Source of the DNA: Halomonas sp. BDJS001
Lineage (GTDB): Bacteria; Pseudomonadota; Gammaproteobacteria; Pseudomonadales; Halomonadaceae
Assembly (NCBI RefSeq): GCF_026104355.1
Contig: NZ_CP110535.1
Coordinates: 3,596,001-3,660,000 of the forward strand
DNA: 64,000 bases
Reading direction: 5' to 3'
The position numbers and the translations under genes are program-made. Positions within the stretch are counted from its first letter, which is position 1, and each line of letters begins with the position of its first letter. Below, piece after piece: positions 50,287-60,322 of this stretch. Below the pieces are notes generated by a model. It worked only from the letters and a program-made list of their open reading frames with translations. It made no database searches and had not been told where the DNA came from.

Positions 50287-50811
50287 CTAACCGATCCGTT
50301 TTAGCTCTTGGCTATGGCGCTTACCCCGCTCGACATAGCCCTGGGCATTCTTCTTCATACCCGCCACCGCTTCCTCTGAAAGCTCTCTAACGACCCTGGC
50401 AGGTGAACCTACAATTAATGAGTTGGGCGGAAACACCGCGCCCTCTTTAATAAAAGCACCAGCACCGACCAGGCTATTCTCCCCAATCACCGCGCCATTG
50501 AGCACGACGGCCTGGATACCGATTAAGCAGCCATCGCCCACAGTGCAGCCGTGAAGCATGGCTTGGTGCCCAACCGTCACGCCTTTGCCAACTTTGAGCG
50601 GAAAACCGGGGTCAGCGTGAAGCACGGCGCCATCCTGAATGTTGCTCTCTTCGCCCACTTCAAGGTGATCACTATCACCACGCAGCACGGCCTGATACCA
50701 GACGCTAGCGCGGGATTTTAACGTTACCTGGCCGATAACATCCGCGGTTTCGGCAATATAGACATCGTCATGGATGTTGGGCTGATGCTCGCCGTATTGG
50801 TAAATGGCCAC
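50287..50811 (-). CDS. Gamma carbonic anhydrase family protein
   Basis: A 174-residue left-handed beta-helix protein built of hexapeptide repeats (VIGQVTLKSRASVWYQAVLRGD near 25, in part). Putative zinc histidines are in DGAVLHADPG near 60 and VGHQAMLHGC near 80. The end of the protein is a helix. It is YrdA-like; members are carbonic anhydrases or of unknown activity. It begins 35 bases after the dehydrogenase gene on the same strand and may be co-transcribed. Confidence 0.88.
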   Translation of the reverse strand: MAIYQYGEHQPNIHDDVYIAETADVIGQVTLKSRASVWYQAVLRGDSDHLEVGEESNIQDGAVLHADPGFPLKVGKGVTVGHQAMLHGCTVGDGCLIGIQAVVLNGAVIGENSLVGAGAFIKEGAVFPPNSLIVGSPARVVRELSEEAVAGMKKNAQGYVERGKRHSQELKRIG

Positions 50812-50845
50812 GTAGACCTCCTGGGTTATTATTGGTGTGCCGCGT

Positions 50846-53800
50846 TCAGGCTAGCGCTTGTTCCAGCAATCGAGCAACGTGAATCGCCTCGCGGCCACTT
50901 CCATCGTGAATCTGATGGCGACAGCTGGTGCCATCGGCAATCAGCACCGCATCGCTGTCTGCTTTGCGAATAGCAGGCAGTAGCGACAGCTCTGCCATTT
51001 TTATAGAGGCATCGTAGTGCTCTGCTTCATAGCCGAAGCTGCCCGCCATTCCACAGCAGGATGACTCAATGGTTTCGACCATTAGTTCCGGTATCCAGCC
51101 CAGCACCTGCTCGACGGGACGCAGCGCATCAAACGCCTTTTGATGGCAGTGGCCGTGTAGCATAGCCCGTTCGTAGTTTAGCGGCTTAAGTTCAAGGGGA
51201 AGCTGATCCGCCGCACGCGCTTTGACCAAAAACTCTTCAAACAGATAGGCGGATTCCGACAGCGCTTCCGCTTCTTCGCCAAAGCCGTACTGCAGAAACT
51301 CATCACGCATGCTGAGCAAACAAGAGGGCTCCAGGCCTACTATCGCCACACCGCGCTCTACAAACGGCATCAGGTACTCAAGGGTACGCTTGGCCTCCGC
51401 TTTGGCTTTATCAAACTGCCCGGAAGAGAGGTAGGTACGCCCACAGCAGAGTGGCCGCTGTCCCTTGGTCACATTGAGATGTACGCGGTAGCCCGCCGCT
51501 TCCAGCACCCGCTTGGCCGCTTTGGCGTTATCGCCTTCCATATAGTTATTGAAGGTATCCACAAACAGCAGCACTTCCCGCTCAGAGGTGACTGGCTGCC
51601 GAGATGCTTCGGCACTGGCGAGGAAATTACCGTTAAATACCGGCAGCGAGCGCTGGGGCGCCAGCTTTAACGCCTGCTTGATCTGCTTAGCCAGAAACGG
51701 CAGGCGCTCAACGCCGTTGACCAGTGCTGAAAACTTGCTTGCCCAGGGCGCGTAACGCGGCATTTCACCGACCATCCGATCACGCAGCGATAAGCCTTTA
51801 ACACGGGCACGGGCGGTGCGCGCCTCTATCTTAAACTTGGCCATATCCACGCCCGTGGGGCAGTCACGCTTGCAGCCCTTGCACGACACGCAGAGATCCA
51901 GCGCCTCTTTCACATCGTCGCTGGCCAAACCTTCATCACCTAGCTGCCCCGAGAGCACCAAGCGCAGCGTATTGGCTCGGCCGCGAGTCAGGTGCTGCTC
52001 ATCTTTCGTTACACGGAAGCTGGGGCACATGGTGCCCGCGTCAAACTTGCGGCAGTGGCCGTTGTTGTTGCACATCTCCACCGCCATGGCCAAACCATGG
52101 GTGGCATCGCCGCCGGAACCTGGCGCGGTTTGCTCGCCCGTTAACGGGTCGCGCTTAACGTTCCAGGCGGACCAGTCAAACACCGGGGTAAGCGGAATGG
52201 TGGTGTAACTCTTCGGAAAACGAAAATAGCGCTGGTCGTCCATTTTGGGCGTATCGACGATTTTGCCCGGGTTAAACAGGTTCTCAGGGTCAAATAGCTG
52301 CTTTATTTCGCGGAAGGCATTGTTGACCGTTTCGCCAAACTGCCATGCTACCCACTCGCCACGGCAGAGGCCATCGCCATGTTCGCCGGAGTAGGCGCCT
52401 TTGTATTCACGCACTAACGCAGAGGCCAGCTCGGCGATTTCACGCATTTTCTCCGCGCCATCCCGGCGCATATCGAGAATTGGCCGCACGTGTAGCGTGC
52501 CGACGCCTGCGTGGGCGTACCAGGTACCCTCCGTGCCGTAACGGTTAAATACCTCTGTGAGCTTATCGGTGTACTCGGCTAGGTGTTCAAGCGGCACTGC
52601 GCAGTCTTCGATAAAGGAGACCGGCTTACCGTCGCCCTTCATGCTCATCATGATATTGAGTCCGGCCTTACGCACGTTCCATAGCGCTTTCTGCTCGGCG
52701 GCTTCGGGCATATCCACCACGCTGCCCGGCAGGCCTAAATCGCCCATTAGCTCATTAAGCCCGCGCAGTGCCTCAAGCTGCGCTGCGTGGTCGTGACCGG
52801 CAAACTCCACCAACAGAATCGCTTCCGGCTTGCCGATTAGCGCTTTTTCAATGACCGGGCGAAACGCGGGGTTCTCCAGCGACAGTTCGATCATGGTGCG
52901 GTCAACCAGCTCCACCGCCGTGGGGCCAAGTTTGACGATATGCTGGGTAAAATCCATCGCCTGATAGAAGGTCGGGAAGTTCACCACCCCCAACACTTTC
53001 TGCTCGGGCAGTGGTGACAGTCTGAGTTTGATGCGTTGGCTTACCCCTAGCGTACCTTCCGACCCCACCAGCAAGTGGGCCAGGTTGGCGTGGTGGTCTG
53101 GGTCGTAGGGCATCGGGTTCTGGCAATCGAACAGATCAAGGTTGTAGCCACCCACACGACGCAACACTTTGGGAAAGTGATCGCGAATTTCCGGACCTAC
53201 GCGCTCGGCAATCGCCCTCACTTGTTGGGCGAGGTGCTGCTCCCGCGAGCCTTGTGCGAAGTTGTCAACGAAACCAAAACTCGCCGCGCTGCCGTCAGCC
53301 AATAGTGCGTCCACACCCAGCACGTTGTGCACCATATTGCCGTAGAAGATCGAACGCGAGCCACAGGAGTTATTGCCCGCCATACCGCCGATGGTGCACT
53401 GGGCGCTGGTGGAAACGTCGACTGGATACCAGAGCCCATGGGGTTTGAGCCAAGCGTTGAGATGATCCAGCACCATGCCGGGCTCGACCACCACGGTGCG
53501 CGCCTCGACATCGAACGCAACCACTTGATTAAGCCAGCGGGTGGTGTCGATCACCAGCGCTTCGCCGACGGTTTGGCCACACTGGCTGGTACCCGCACCC
53601 CGGGCCAAGATGGGCACCTTGGCATCACGAGCAATATCCAACGCTATTTTCAGGTCTTGCTGATGGCGTGGAATCACCACGCCCACCGGGGTCACCTGAT
53701 AAATGGAGGCGTCGGTTGCGTAGCGCCCACGGGTTGCCCGATCAAACAGCACCTCTCCCGCCATTTCTCGGGATAATCGCTCGGCGAATTCGCCGAGCGG

Positions 53801-53848
53801 TTTAATCTTGGCATCACGGGACGGGTGTTGGTTCGTCAGAGACGTCAT
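50846..53848 (-). CDS. FAD-binding and Fe-S-binding 2-hydroxyacid dehydrogenase (D-lactate dehydrogenase type)
   Basis: A 1000-residue single-chain fusion. Residues about 50-250 form the VAO-type FAD domain (VPILARGAGTSQCGQTVG near 75; STSAQCTIGGMAGNNSCGSRS near 145), and 260-540 the cap (GAYSGEHGDGLCRGEW near 488). Then come cysteine clusters CNNNGHCRKFDAGTMCPSF near 617 and CVSCKGCKRDCPTG near 680, and CCG-domain cysteines CCGRTYLSSGQ near 808 and SSCCGMAGSFGYEAEHYD near 935. This is the layout of D-lactate dehydrogenase Dld-II and glycolate oxidase-like fusions passing electrons to quinone or cytochrome. Its place after the permease supports D-lactate or glycolate. Confidence 0.9.
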   Translation of the reverse strand: MTSLTNQHPSRDAKIKPLGEFAERLSREMAGEVLFDRATRGRYATDASIYQVTPVGVVIPRHQQDLKIALDIARDAKVPILARGAGTSQCGQTVGEALVIDTTRWLNQVVAFDVEARTVVVEPGMVLDHLNAWLKPHGLWYPVDVSTSAQCTIGGMAGNNSCGSRSIFYGNMVHNVLGVDALLADGSAASFGFVDNFAQGSREQHLAQQVRAIAERVGPEIRDHFPKVLRRVGGYNLDLFDCQNPMPYDPDHHANLAHLLVGSEGTLGVSQRIKLRLSPLPEQKVLGVVNFPTFYQAMDFTQHIVKLGPTAVELVDRTMIELSLENPAFRPVIEKALIGKPEAILLVEFAGHDHAAQLEALRGLNELMGDLGLPGSVVDMPEAAEQKALWNVRKAGLNIMMSMKGDGKPVSFIEDCAVPLEHLAEYTDKLTEVFNRYGTEGTWYAHAGVGTLHVRPILDMRRDGAEKMREIAELASALVREYKGAYSGEHGDGLCRGEWVAWQFGETVNNAFREIKQLFDPENLFNPGKIVDTPKMDDQRYFRFPKSYTTIPLTPVFDWSAWNVKRDPLTGEQTAPGSGGDATHGLAMAVEMCNNNGHCRKFDAGTMCPSFRVTKDEQHLTRGRANTLRLVLSGQLGDEGLASDDVKEALDLCVSCKGCKRDCPTGVDMAKFKIEARTARARVKGLSLRDRMVGEMPRYAPWASKFSALVNGVERLPFLAKQIKQALKLAPQRSLPVFNGNFLASAEASRQPVTSEREVLLFVDTFNNYMEGDNAKAAKRVLEAAGYRVHLNVTKGQRPLCCGRTYLSSGQFDKAKAEAKRTLEYLMPFVERGVAIVGLEPSCLLSMRDEFLQYGFGEEAEALSESAYLFEEFLVKARAADQLPLELKPLNYERAMLHGHCHQKAFDALRPVEQVLGWIPELMVETIESSCCGMAGSFGYEAEHYDASIKMAELSLLPAIRKADSDAVLIADGTSCRHQIHDGSGREAIHVARLLEQALA

Positions 53849-53866
53849 ATGGCTCTCCCCCGTCGT

Positions 53867-55078
53867 TTAGCGCTTGCCTGCGTTTAGCGGGTTAGCCGCA
53901 AAGTAGTCCAGCGCTGCCGTCACGCCGCTGCCTTTGAGATTAACGCCGGACAGCTTCATGCCCGCTTCACACCCCCCCAGGGTGGCAATCAGCGTAAGGT
54001 CGTTGCAATCGCCCAAGTGGCCAATACGGAACATTTTTCCTTTGGCCTTGCCCAGCCCCATGCCTAATGAGAGGTCAAAGCGCTCATGGATAATCTTGCG
54101 CACCGCATCTGCATCGACACCTTCAGGCATTACTACGCCGGTCAGCACCGGCGAATAAACGGCCGGATCCAAGCACTGAATCTCAAGCCCCCACGCCTCT
54201 ACCGCCGCGCGAACCCCAGCGGCCCAGCGCTGGTGGCGGGCCAGCACGTTGTCCATGCCTTCATCCAGCAGCATATCCAGCGCTTCATTCAGGCCGTACA
54301 ACAGGTTGGTGCTGGGTGTGTAGGGCCAGTAGCCATTCTTGTTGGCTTCGAGAATTTCATCCCAAGCCCAGAAGCTTTTAGGTAGTTTTGCCTGCTGGCT
54401 GGCTTCAATCGCTTTTGGCGAGAGCGCGTTAAAGCTAATGCCCGGTGGCAGCATCAGGCCCTTTTGGGAGCCGGAGACGGTGACATCAACGCCCCACTCA
54501 TCATGGCGGTAGTCGGCGCTGGCCAACCCGGAAATGGTATCGACAATCAACAGCGCGGGGTGGCCCGCGGCATCAATGGCTTTACGCACGGCGGCAATGT
54601 CGCTGGTCACGCCGGTCGAAGTCTCGTTATGCACCACACAAACCGCTTTAAGCGCGTGGTTGGTATCCTCTTTCAGGCGTGCTTCGATCATGTCCGCCTG
54701 AACACCTTGGCGCCAGCCTTCGTAGCCCGGCAAGCCCAGAAACTCAGGCTGAATATCCAACCGTAGGGCCATTTTGTGCCACAGCGTGGCGAAGTGGCCG
54801 GTCTCAAACATCAGTACCTTATCGCCCGGTGACATGGTATTGGCCAAGGCAGCTTCCCAGGCACCGGTACCGGACGCCGGGTAGATAATTACCGGGTTCT
54901 CGGTTTTGAAGATTTTTTGAATTTTGCTCAGTAGCTCAAGCCCTAACGCACCAAACTCAGGCCCGCGATGGTCGATGGTGGGTAGGCTCATCGCCCGCAA
55001 AATACGGTCTGGCACCGGCGAAGGGCCAGGAATCTGCAAAAAGTGACGGCCGGATGGGTGAAAATTAAGCTTTAACAT
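53867..55078 (-). CDS. Class V aminotransferase (serine/alanine/aspartate-glyoxylate type)
   Basis: A PLP enzyme of 403 residues. LQIPGPSPVPDRILRAMSLPTIDHRGPEF near 14 (in part), YPASGTGAWEAALANTMSPGDKVL near 66 (in part), VHNETSTGVTSDIAAVR near 149, LLIVDTISGLASADYRHDEWGVDV near 175 (in part) and the PLP-lysine segment SGSQKGLMLPPG near 202 define the family. Relatives use serine, alanine or, in the beta-hydroxyaspartate cycle, aspartate as donor to glyoxylate. No BhcB, BhcC or BhcD gene is present, so serine-glyoxylate or alanine-glyoxylate transfer is more likely. It could use glyoxylate from ureide breakdown. Confidence 0.88.
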   Translation of the reverse strand: MLKLNFHPSGRHFLQIPGPSPVPDRILRAMSLPTIDHRGPEFGALGLELLSKIQKIFKTENPVIIYPASGTGAWEAALANTMSPGDKVLMFETGHFATLWHKMALRLDIQPEFLGLPGYEGWRQGVQADMIEARLKEDTNHALKAVCVVHNETSTGVTSDIAAVRKAIDAAGHPALLIVDTISGLASADYRHDEWGVDVTVSGSQKGLMLPPGISFNALSPKAIEASQQAKLPKSFWAWDEILEANKNGYWPYTPSTNLLYGLNEALDMLLDEGMDNVLARHQRWAAGVRAAVEAWGLEIQCLDPAVYSPVLTGVVMPEGVDADAVRKIIHERFDLSLGMGLGKAKGKMFRIGHLGDCNDLTLIATLGGCEAGMKLSGVNLKGSGVTAALDYFAANPLNAGKR

Positions 55079-55179
55079 GATGAGGTTCCTGTTTGTTGTT
55101 GTCAGGCTAAGCGCTGGCTCTGTCGATTAGCGTTATTCAAAATGGATAATGAATGCAATTTCTCACATCAAAAAAAGCA

Positions 55180-56367
55180 CTATTTGATGCATCCCTCAGC
55201 ACGTAACGCATCAAGCTCAGCGCCAGAGAACCCTAAGCTTTCGAGTACTTCATCGGTGTGCTGGGCAAAAAGCGGCGCAGGGCTGCGAATTTGCGACGGT
55301 GTCGCTGAGAATTTGCTGGGAAATCCGATGGTTTTCATTTTTCCGATGACCGGATGCTCCATCTCCTGCACCATGCCCCGTGCTAAGTAGTGTTCATCCT
55401 GCATCGCTTGGGCGAAGTCATTGATTGGCCCGGCGGGCACTCCCGCGCGGTCACACAGTGCTAACCACTCATCGACGCTTTTATCCGCCATCAGCTCTTC
55501 CAGCAGCGCTTCCAGCGCTTCAACGTGTTGACCTCGATCCTGATTGGTAATAAAGCGTGGGTCTTGCATGAGCTCTTCGCGCTTTAAGACATCCTGACAG
55601 AAGCGCTCCCAAGTGCGCTGGTTGGCGCAGCCGAGCATCAAAAAGCCATCGCTTGCTTTGACTGCTTGATAAGGGGCGGAGACGCGGTGGCGCCAGCCCG
55701 TTGGCCCTGGCACGGTGCCTTCCGAGAAGTAAGCCGCCGTTTCCCAGGTAAACCAGGGCAAACCACACTCGGTGATGGCGATATCGATATGCTGCCCGGC
55801 GCCGGTTTTCATCTTGTGGATACAGGCGGCAAGAATCGAATACACCGCGGTTAAGCCACCGCCAATATCGTAAACCGCGATACCGGTTTTCAGTGGGCGC
55901 TTGCCCTCCTCCCCGGTCATCGACATCAAACCTGTCATGCCCTGCGCGACCAGATCAAAGCCCCCTTTGTGGCTATAAGGCCCGGTTTGGCCATAGCCTG
56001 AAATGGAGCAGTAGACGATGCCAGGGTTGATGGCTTTGATCGTGTCGTAGTCGATCTCAAGCGACTTGGTCACCCCAGGCCGGTAGTTCTCGACAATGAC
56101 ATCGGCATCAGCGGCCAAGCGGTAGAAGATTTGCCGCGCCCGCTCGTCTTTAAGATTGAGCGATATGCTCTTTTTGTTGCGGTTAATCTGCGAAAAACAG
56201 GTCGACTCGCCGTTGACGTAAGGGCCCATTTGGCGGCTATCGTCCCCGCCGTTGAGCTTCTCGACTTTGATGACTTCGGCGCCCATATCGGCCAGCACCA
56301 TGGTGCAGTAGGGGCCTGCCATAATCTGTGATACATCGAGCACTTTTATATCTTGTAGGGGAAGCAT
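55180..56367 (-). CDS. CaiB/BaiF (class III) CoA-transferase
   Basis: A 395-residue cytoplasmic enzyme that moves CoA between acids without a free intermediate. LQDIKVLDVSQIMAGPYCTMVLADMGAEVIKVEKL (about 4-38, in part), RNKKSISLNLKDERARQIFYRLAADADVIVENYRPGV near 63 (in part), with the catalytic aspartate expected near 170 in YDIGGGLTAVY, are characteristic. AGGAGGAG precedes the start. The enoyl-CoA hydratase gene lies 37 bases upstream in the same operon, so an acid taken up by the TRAP system is probably activated here. The acid is unknown. Confidence 0.9.
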   Translation of the reverse strand: MLPLQDIKVLDVSQIMAGPYCTMVLADMGAEVIKVEKLNGGDDSRQMGPYVNGESTCFSQINRNKKSISLNLKDERARQIFYRLAADADVIVENYRPGVTKSLEIDYDTIKAINPGIVYCSISGYGQTGPYSHKGGFDLVAQGMTGLMSMTGEEGKRPLKTGIAVYDIGGGLTAVYSILAACIHKMKTGAGQHIDIAITECGLPWFTWETAAYFSEGTVPGPTGWRHRVSAPYQAVKASDGFLMLGCANQRTWERFCQDVLKREELMQDPRFITNQDRGQHVEALEALLEELMADKSVDEWLALCDRAGVPAGPINDFAQAMQDEHYLARGMVQEMEHPVIGKMKTIGFPSKFSATPSQIRSPAPLFAQHTDEVLESLGFSGAELDALRAEGCIK

Positions 56368-56404
56368 ACGCTCTCCTCCTAATGTGAAGTTTTAAACGCT
56401 AACG

Positions 56405-57211
56405 CTAGTGGCCAGACCACTCAAAGGGCGTTTTATTGACAAACTTATCCACCGCCGCGGCGAAATCCCGGCTCATGTAGCAGGTGGTTACCCAGTCGTC
56501 GCTAGCCTCTGCTGGGAGTCTTCGCTGCTCTATCGCCCGGCCAATCAGTGCCTTACTGGCCTGCAGCGTCAATGGCGCGCGCTTGGCAAAGGCTTCCGCC
56601 AGCGCAGCCACTTCGGCGTAAATCGCATCAGCGTCAAACAGCTGATTTATCAGGCCCGCCGCATGGGCTTCGTCAGCACCAAACAACCTCGCCATCATCA
56701 GCGCTTCTTTAGTGCGTGCAACGCCAAGCATGTCGATCATGCGAGTAACATTGTTAATCGAGAGCGTATTGCCCAGTGTTTTGGCAATCGGCACGCCAAA
56801 TTTCAGCGCTGGTGTGGCGTAGCGAAAGTCACACACCAGCGCAATCGCCGCACCGCCACCGACACAGGCGCCTTCAATCAGCGCCAGGGTTGGCTTGGGA
56901 AAGGTTTCGAGTTTGCCCACCACACGGTCAATGCGCCGCTCATAGCCAATCGCGTCTTCAGGCGTCGAAAAGCCGGAAAACTGGCTAATCTCGGTACCGG
57001 CCACAAAGGCTTCACCACCCACACCGTGAAGCACCACGGCATACACAGTGTCATCCTCGGCCAACTGGTCGCAGTGCTTCTCCAGGGCGTCGTACATCTC
57101 CCAGGTCATGGCATTGCGGCTCTGGGGACGATTGAAGCCTACCCAGGCCACGCCATTGCGAACGGCGAATGTAACGCTGTCGACGAGTTGTCGTTCGTTT
57201 GTGCTGTTCAT
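56405..57211 (-). CDS. Enoyl-CoA hydratase/isomerase family protein
   Basis: A 268-residue crotonase-fold enzyme. GVAWVGFNRPQSRNAMTWEMYDALE near 20 (in part), the oxyanion segments GGEAFVAGTEISQFSGF near 66 and ALIEGACVGGGAAIALVCDFRYA near 109, and the position usually holding the catalytic glutamate near 140 (FGVPIAKTLGN) are seen. The KTLGN in place of the usual E-containing segment suggests it may not be a standard hydratase. A strong AAAGGAG site precedes the ATG. It lies between the TRAP genes and the CoA-transferase. Confidence 0.9.
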   Translation of the reverse strand: MNSTNERQLVDSVTFAVRNGVAWVGFNRPQSRNAMTWEMYDALEKHCDQLAEDDTVYAVVLHGVGGEAFVAGTEISQFSGFSTPEDAIGYERRIDRVVGKLETFPKPTLALIEGACVGGGAAIALVCDFRYATPALKFGVPIAKTLGNTLSINNVTRMIDMLGVARTKEALMMARLFGADEAHAAGLINQLFDADAIYAEVAALAEAFAKRAPLTLQASKALIGRAIEQRRLPAEASDDWVTTCYMSRDFAAAVDKFVNKTPFEWSGH

Positions 57212-57280
57212 CAGTTTCTCCTTTCTGCCGCGCGCTGCCGGGCGTTAGAACCCGACTTAGCACGCCCACATGTCGCCTGC

Positions 57281-58564
57281 TTAGCCATAAACAAAATTCA
57301 CTAATGCCAGCGCAAACGCGGGGATATAGGTGTTGATCATTAACACGGCGAACAGGACGGCGATAAACCACAGGTTGGTTTTAGACGTAGCCCATACATC
57401 TGACTTGGCGATTGAGCAAGACGCAATGAGTACGCTGGCCACCGGTGGCGTTTGCTGGCCGATGGCCAGGTTCAGGGTCACGATCAAACCAAAATGGAGA
57501 GGGTCGATACCGACCTCTATAACCAGCGGCAATACAATGGGCACGACCAAGATAATCGCCGCTGCTGAATGCAGAAAAATACCCAAAATCAGGAAGATGA
57601 CATTGAGCAGCGCCAAAATAAGATATTTATTATTGGTTAGCTCGCTGATCTGCATGGCGATTTCTTGAGGTACTCGGGTTTCGGTAAGGTAGCCACCTAC
57701 CACTGCGGATGCAGCCACCAACAGCATAACCACGGCTGTTTGCACACCAGCACTTTTACAAGAATCAATAAAATTCCTGATGGTGAATTCCCGATAAACC
57801 ACTGCACTGATAAAGATAGCCACACACACTGCCAGCGCCGCACCTTCGGTCGCGGTAACGAAGCCGCCAAAGATACCGCCCAGGATGATAACGGGGATCA
57901 GCAGCGCCCAGATTGCATCTTTGAAGGCAATCCAAAGTTGCGAAACCCGGAAACGCCCCTCAGAAGGGAAGTTGTTCTTGCGTGCCAGGTAGTAGCACAT
58001 TGCGGCTAACCCCATCGCCCCCAGCAAGCCTGGCAATATACCGGCCACAAACATCTGCACCACTGACTCACCCGACATCACCGCGTAAAGAATCATCGGG
58101 ATAGAGGGCGGCAGGATAATCGCCAGACTTGCAGCGGATGAAGATATAGAAGCAGCAAACTCTTTTGAGTAGCCTTTCTTGCGCATTGCAGGAATCAGAA
58201 TACTGCCGATCGCCGATACACCCGCCACTGCCGACCCGGAGATTTCGGCGAAGAAAACCGAAGCACCAATGGTCACCATCGCCAAGCCACCCTTGATGAA
58301 CCCCACCATTGCCATGGCCAGGTCGATCAGGCGCCGCGAAATACTCGAGGCGTTCATAATGGCACCGGCTAAAATAAACAGCGGTATTGCGATAAGCGGA
58401 AAGTTGGTCGCCCCCTCAAACATGGTCATGCCAACGGTGGGCATCGCCATGTTGCCGTATGTCATAAAGGTGGCAATGGTGCCGACCAGTGCCAAGGCAA
58501 CGGCGACCGGCACGTTAATCAGAATAAGCAGTATCAGCGCTATAAATATGTACAGTATCACCAT
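57281..58564 (-). CDS. dctM: TRAP transporter large permease, DctM family (second system)
   Basis: A 427-residue membrane protein with about twelve helices. FEGATNFPLIAIPLFILAGAIMNASSISRRLIDLA near 49 (in part), AEISGSAVAGVSAIGSILIPAM near 108, and NLAIGQQTPPVASVLIASC near 366 are DctM features. It follows dctQ by 9 bases and precedes the hydratase gene by 69, so uptake and CoA metabolism appear to be one operon. Confidence 0.93.
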   Translation of the reverse strand: MVILYIFIALILLILINVPVAVALALVGTIATFMTYGNMAMPTVGMTMFEGATNFPLIAIPLFILAGAIMNASSISRRLIDLAMAMVGFIKGGLAMVTIGASVFFAEISGSAVAGVSAIGSILIPAMRKKGYSKEFAASISSSAASLAIILPPSIPMILYAVMSGESVVQMFVAGILPGLLGAMGLAAMCYYLARKNNFPSEGRFRVSQLWIAFKDAIWALLIPVIILGGIFGGFVTATEGAALAVCVAIFISAVVYREFTIRNFIDSCKSAGVQTAVVMLLVAASAVVGGYLTETRVPQEIAMQISELTNNKYLILALLNVIFLILGIFLHSAAAIILVVPIVLPLVIEVGIDPLHFGLIVTLNLAIGQQTPPVASVLIASCSIAKSDVWATSKTNLWFIAVLFAVLMINTYIPAFALALVNFVYG

Positions 58565-58573
58565 GGTAGCTAC

Positions 58574-59134
58574 TTACCCTCGTTGATGTGTGCTGACGGA
58601 GGCGACTTCTTCCGCGTCGATACCGGCTTCTTCAAGCTCATGATCAATAAAGCCTCTGCCTCGAGCGCTTTTAATCACGTCAGGCAGCCGCAGCAGCTCG
58701 GCAATGATGAACAGCACAGCAGCGACGGGAATCGCTGAGTGAACCAGCTGCATAGAGACCCCTGGTAGGCTGACCATGCCCACGCCTTCGAGAATCAGCA
58801 TGACTTGGTAGCTGGCGAGGCCCAGGAAAACAAAGAACCCGATCGTAATGGCTTCAGCTAACAGGGCGATAGGCACCCGAATAGCGGGCGGACACATGTT
58901 CAACACGCTGGGGCAGGTTATATGTGCACCTTTTGCGGCTGCTAATGCGGTACCGTAGTAGGTCACCCAGGCCAGCAACGCGGCAGCTAGCTCGTCGTAC
59001 CAACTGAGCGGCGAGCCCAGATAGCGGGTCACAAAACCAAGTGTCACGACGATGGCAAGCGCAATGACCAGAAAGACCACGATGGCTTCAAGAAACGCAA
59101 AATAGGCGTTCTTGAACTTTGTAAAAGTACTCAT
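58574..59134 (-). CDS. dctQ: TRAP transporter small permease, DctQ family (second system)
   Basis: A 186-residue subunit with four helices (FLEAIVVFLVIALAIVVTLGFV near 13; ELAAALLAWVTYYGTALAAAKGAHI near 44, in part). LGSPLSWYDELAA just before the second helix is a common DctQ feature. It carries a charged C-terminal tail (DHELEEAGIDAEEVASV) longer than most. A GGAGG ribosome site precedes the start. Confidence 0.9.
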   Translation of the reverse strand: MSTFTKFKNAYFAFLEAIVVFLVIALAIVVTLGFVTRYLGSPLSWYDELAAALLAWVTYYGTALAAAKGAHITCPSVLNMCPPAIRVPIALLAEAITIGFFVFLGLASYQVMLILEGVGMVSLPGVSMQLVHSAIPVAAVLFIIAELLRLPDVIKSARGRGFIDHELEEAGIDAEEVASVSTHQRG

Positions 59135-59199
59135 TGAGACCTCCGAAAGGCGAGGTGCCTCGCCAAGCTGCGACGCACCCCTAATAGAGTGGCGCTTGC

Positions 59200-60177
59200 T
59201 TACTCGCGAAGAGCAGCCACGGCGTCAATCATTTCCTGGCCACCATCCACTTCGTCAGCGAACTTGCTGTAGATGGTTTCAGAGGCCTCAACAAAAGCTT
59301 CGAAGTCGACTTCATTCACTTCCATGCCTTCATCGCGCATTTTAATGAGGGTTTCATCATCCAGGCGTTGGCCCTCTTCGAGTACGAAGTCCTCCATCTC
59401 AACGGCCACTTCTTCGAGTACTGTCCGCACTTCTTCCGGTAAACGATTCCAGCTAGCCCCAGCGGTCAGATAGGCAGGTGTATATACGTGGTTAGAGATA
59501 GAGAGGTAGTCTTGAACTTCGTGGAAGCGTGATGAGTAGGTTTGGATGAAGGGGTTTTCCTGGCCGTCCATGGCGCCTGTCTGCAGGGCAACAAACACTT
59601 CCGACAGCGACATTGGCGAGGGTGCCGCGCCGTAGCTACGGAACATATCGATACGCCATGTGCCGCCTGGAACCCGCAGCTTTATACCTTCGAGATCCTC
59701 TGGGCTAACGATCGGCCGCTTGTTGTTAGTAATCTGGCGAAAGCCGTTTTCCCACACACCAATAATTTTAAATCCGCGCGCTTCAGCAGCGTCATAAAGT
59801 GGGCCACGAACGATCTCTTCACGCACGCGCTTCATATGCTCGCGGTCTTCGATCAAGTAGGGCATTTCGAACAGCGCAAACTGAGCGGATTCCGAGCTCA
59901 TCACCGTCGAAGGCAGCGAGAGATCCAAAGAGCCTAAACGTAGGCGACGCATCATCGACTCGTCGCCACCCAGCTGGCTGTTGCCATAGACGTTCACTTC
60001 GGCAACGCCTTCAAGACGTTCGTTGGCGAGTTCGGCAAAGCGGTTTGCACTAATTTCAAATAGTGAGCCAGGGCCGCCCACATGGCCAAGTCGAATTTCA
60101 GTGTTTGCGTTGGCCGCAGCGGCCTGCAAACCAAAGGTCACAACGACCGTTGCGAGTGCTGTTTTGAGCAATTTCAT
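59200..60177 (-). CDS. dctP: TRAP transporter substrate-binding protein, DctP family (second system)
   Basis: A periplasmic receptor of 325 residues. The signal peptide is MKLLKTALATVVVTFGLQAAAANA. VYGNSQLGGDESMMRRLRLGSLDLSLPS near 63 (in part), WENGFRQITNNKRPIVSPEDLEGIKLRVPGGTWR near 141 (in part) and TGAMDGQENPFIQTYSSRFHEVQDYLS near 200 (in part) are DctP hallmarks. The conserved arginine in KLRVPGG would bind a carboxylate. The start is the ATG at 60177, after TGGAG. The palindrome TTTGAATTCAAA lies 146 bases upstream. Confidence 0.92.
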   Translation of the reverse strand: MKLLKTALATVVVTFGLQAAAANANTEIRLGHVGGPGSLFEISANRFAELANERLEGVAEVNVYGNSQLGGDESMMRRLRLGSLDLSLPSTVMSSESAQFALFEMPYLIEDREHMKRVREEIVRGPLYDAAEARGFKIIGVWENGFRQITNNKRPIVSPEDLEGIKLRVPGGTWRIDMFRSYGAAPSPMSLSEVFVALQTGAMDGQENPFIQTYSSRFHEVQDYLSISNHVYTPAYLTAGASWNRLPEEVRTVLEEVAVEMEDFVLEEGQRLDDETLIKMRDEGMEVNEVDFEAFVEASETIYSKFADEVDGGQEMIDAVAALRE

Positions 60178-60322
60178 AGTGAACTCCAGGTAACGCATTT
60201 GTTGTTGTTAGCAATGTCGCCACCGTGGCTTTGCCACTCGATGGCACCTGCAAAAGGAGACGCCTGAGCAGGCCTACTTATTATTGATGGGCACTTACTC
60301 CAGGGATCCTCTTCCACTTCAA

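Noticed and set aside
53867-55078. Aminotransferase as BhcA of the beta-hydroxyaspartate cycle
   Set aside because: The protein is in the same family, but the dehydratase, aldolase and iminosuccinate reductase genes that define that cycle are absent.
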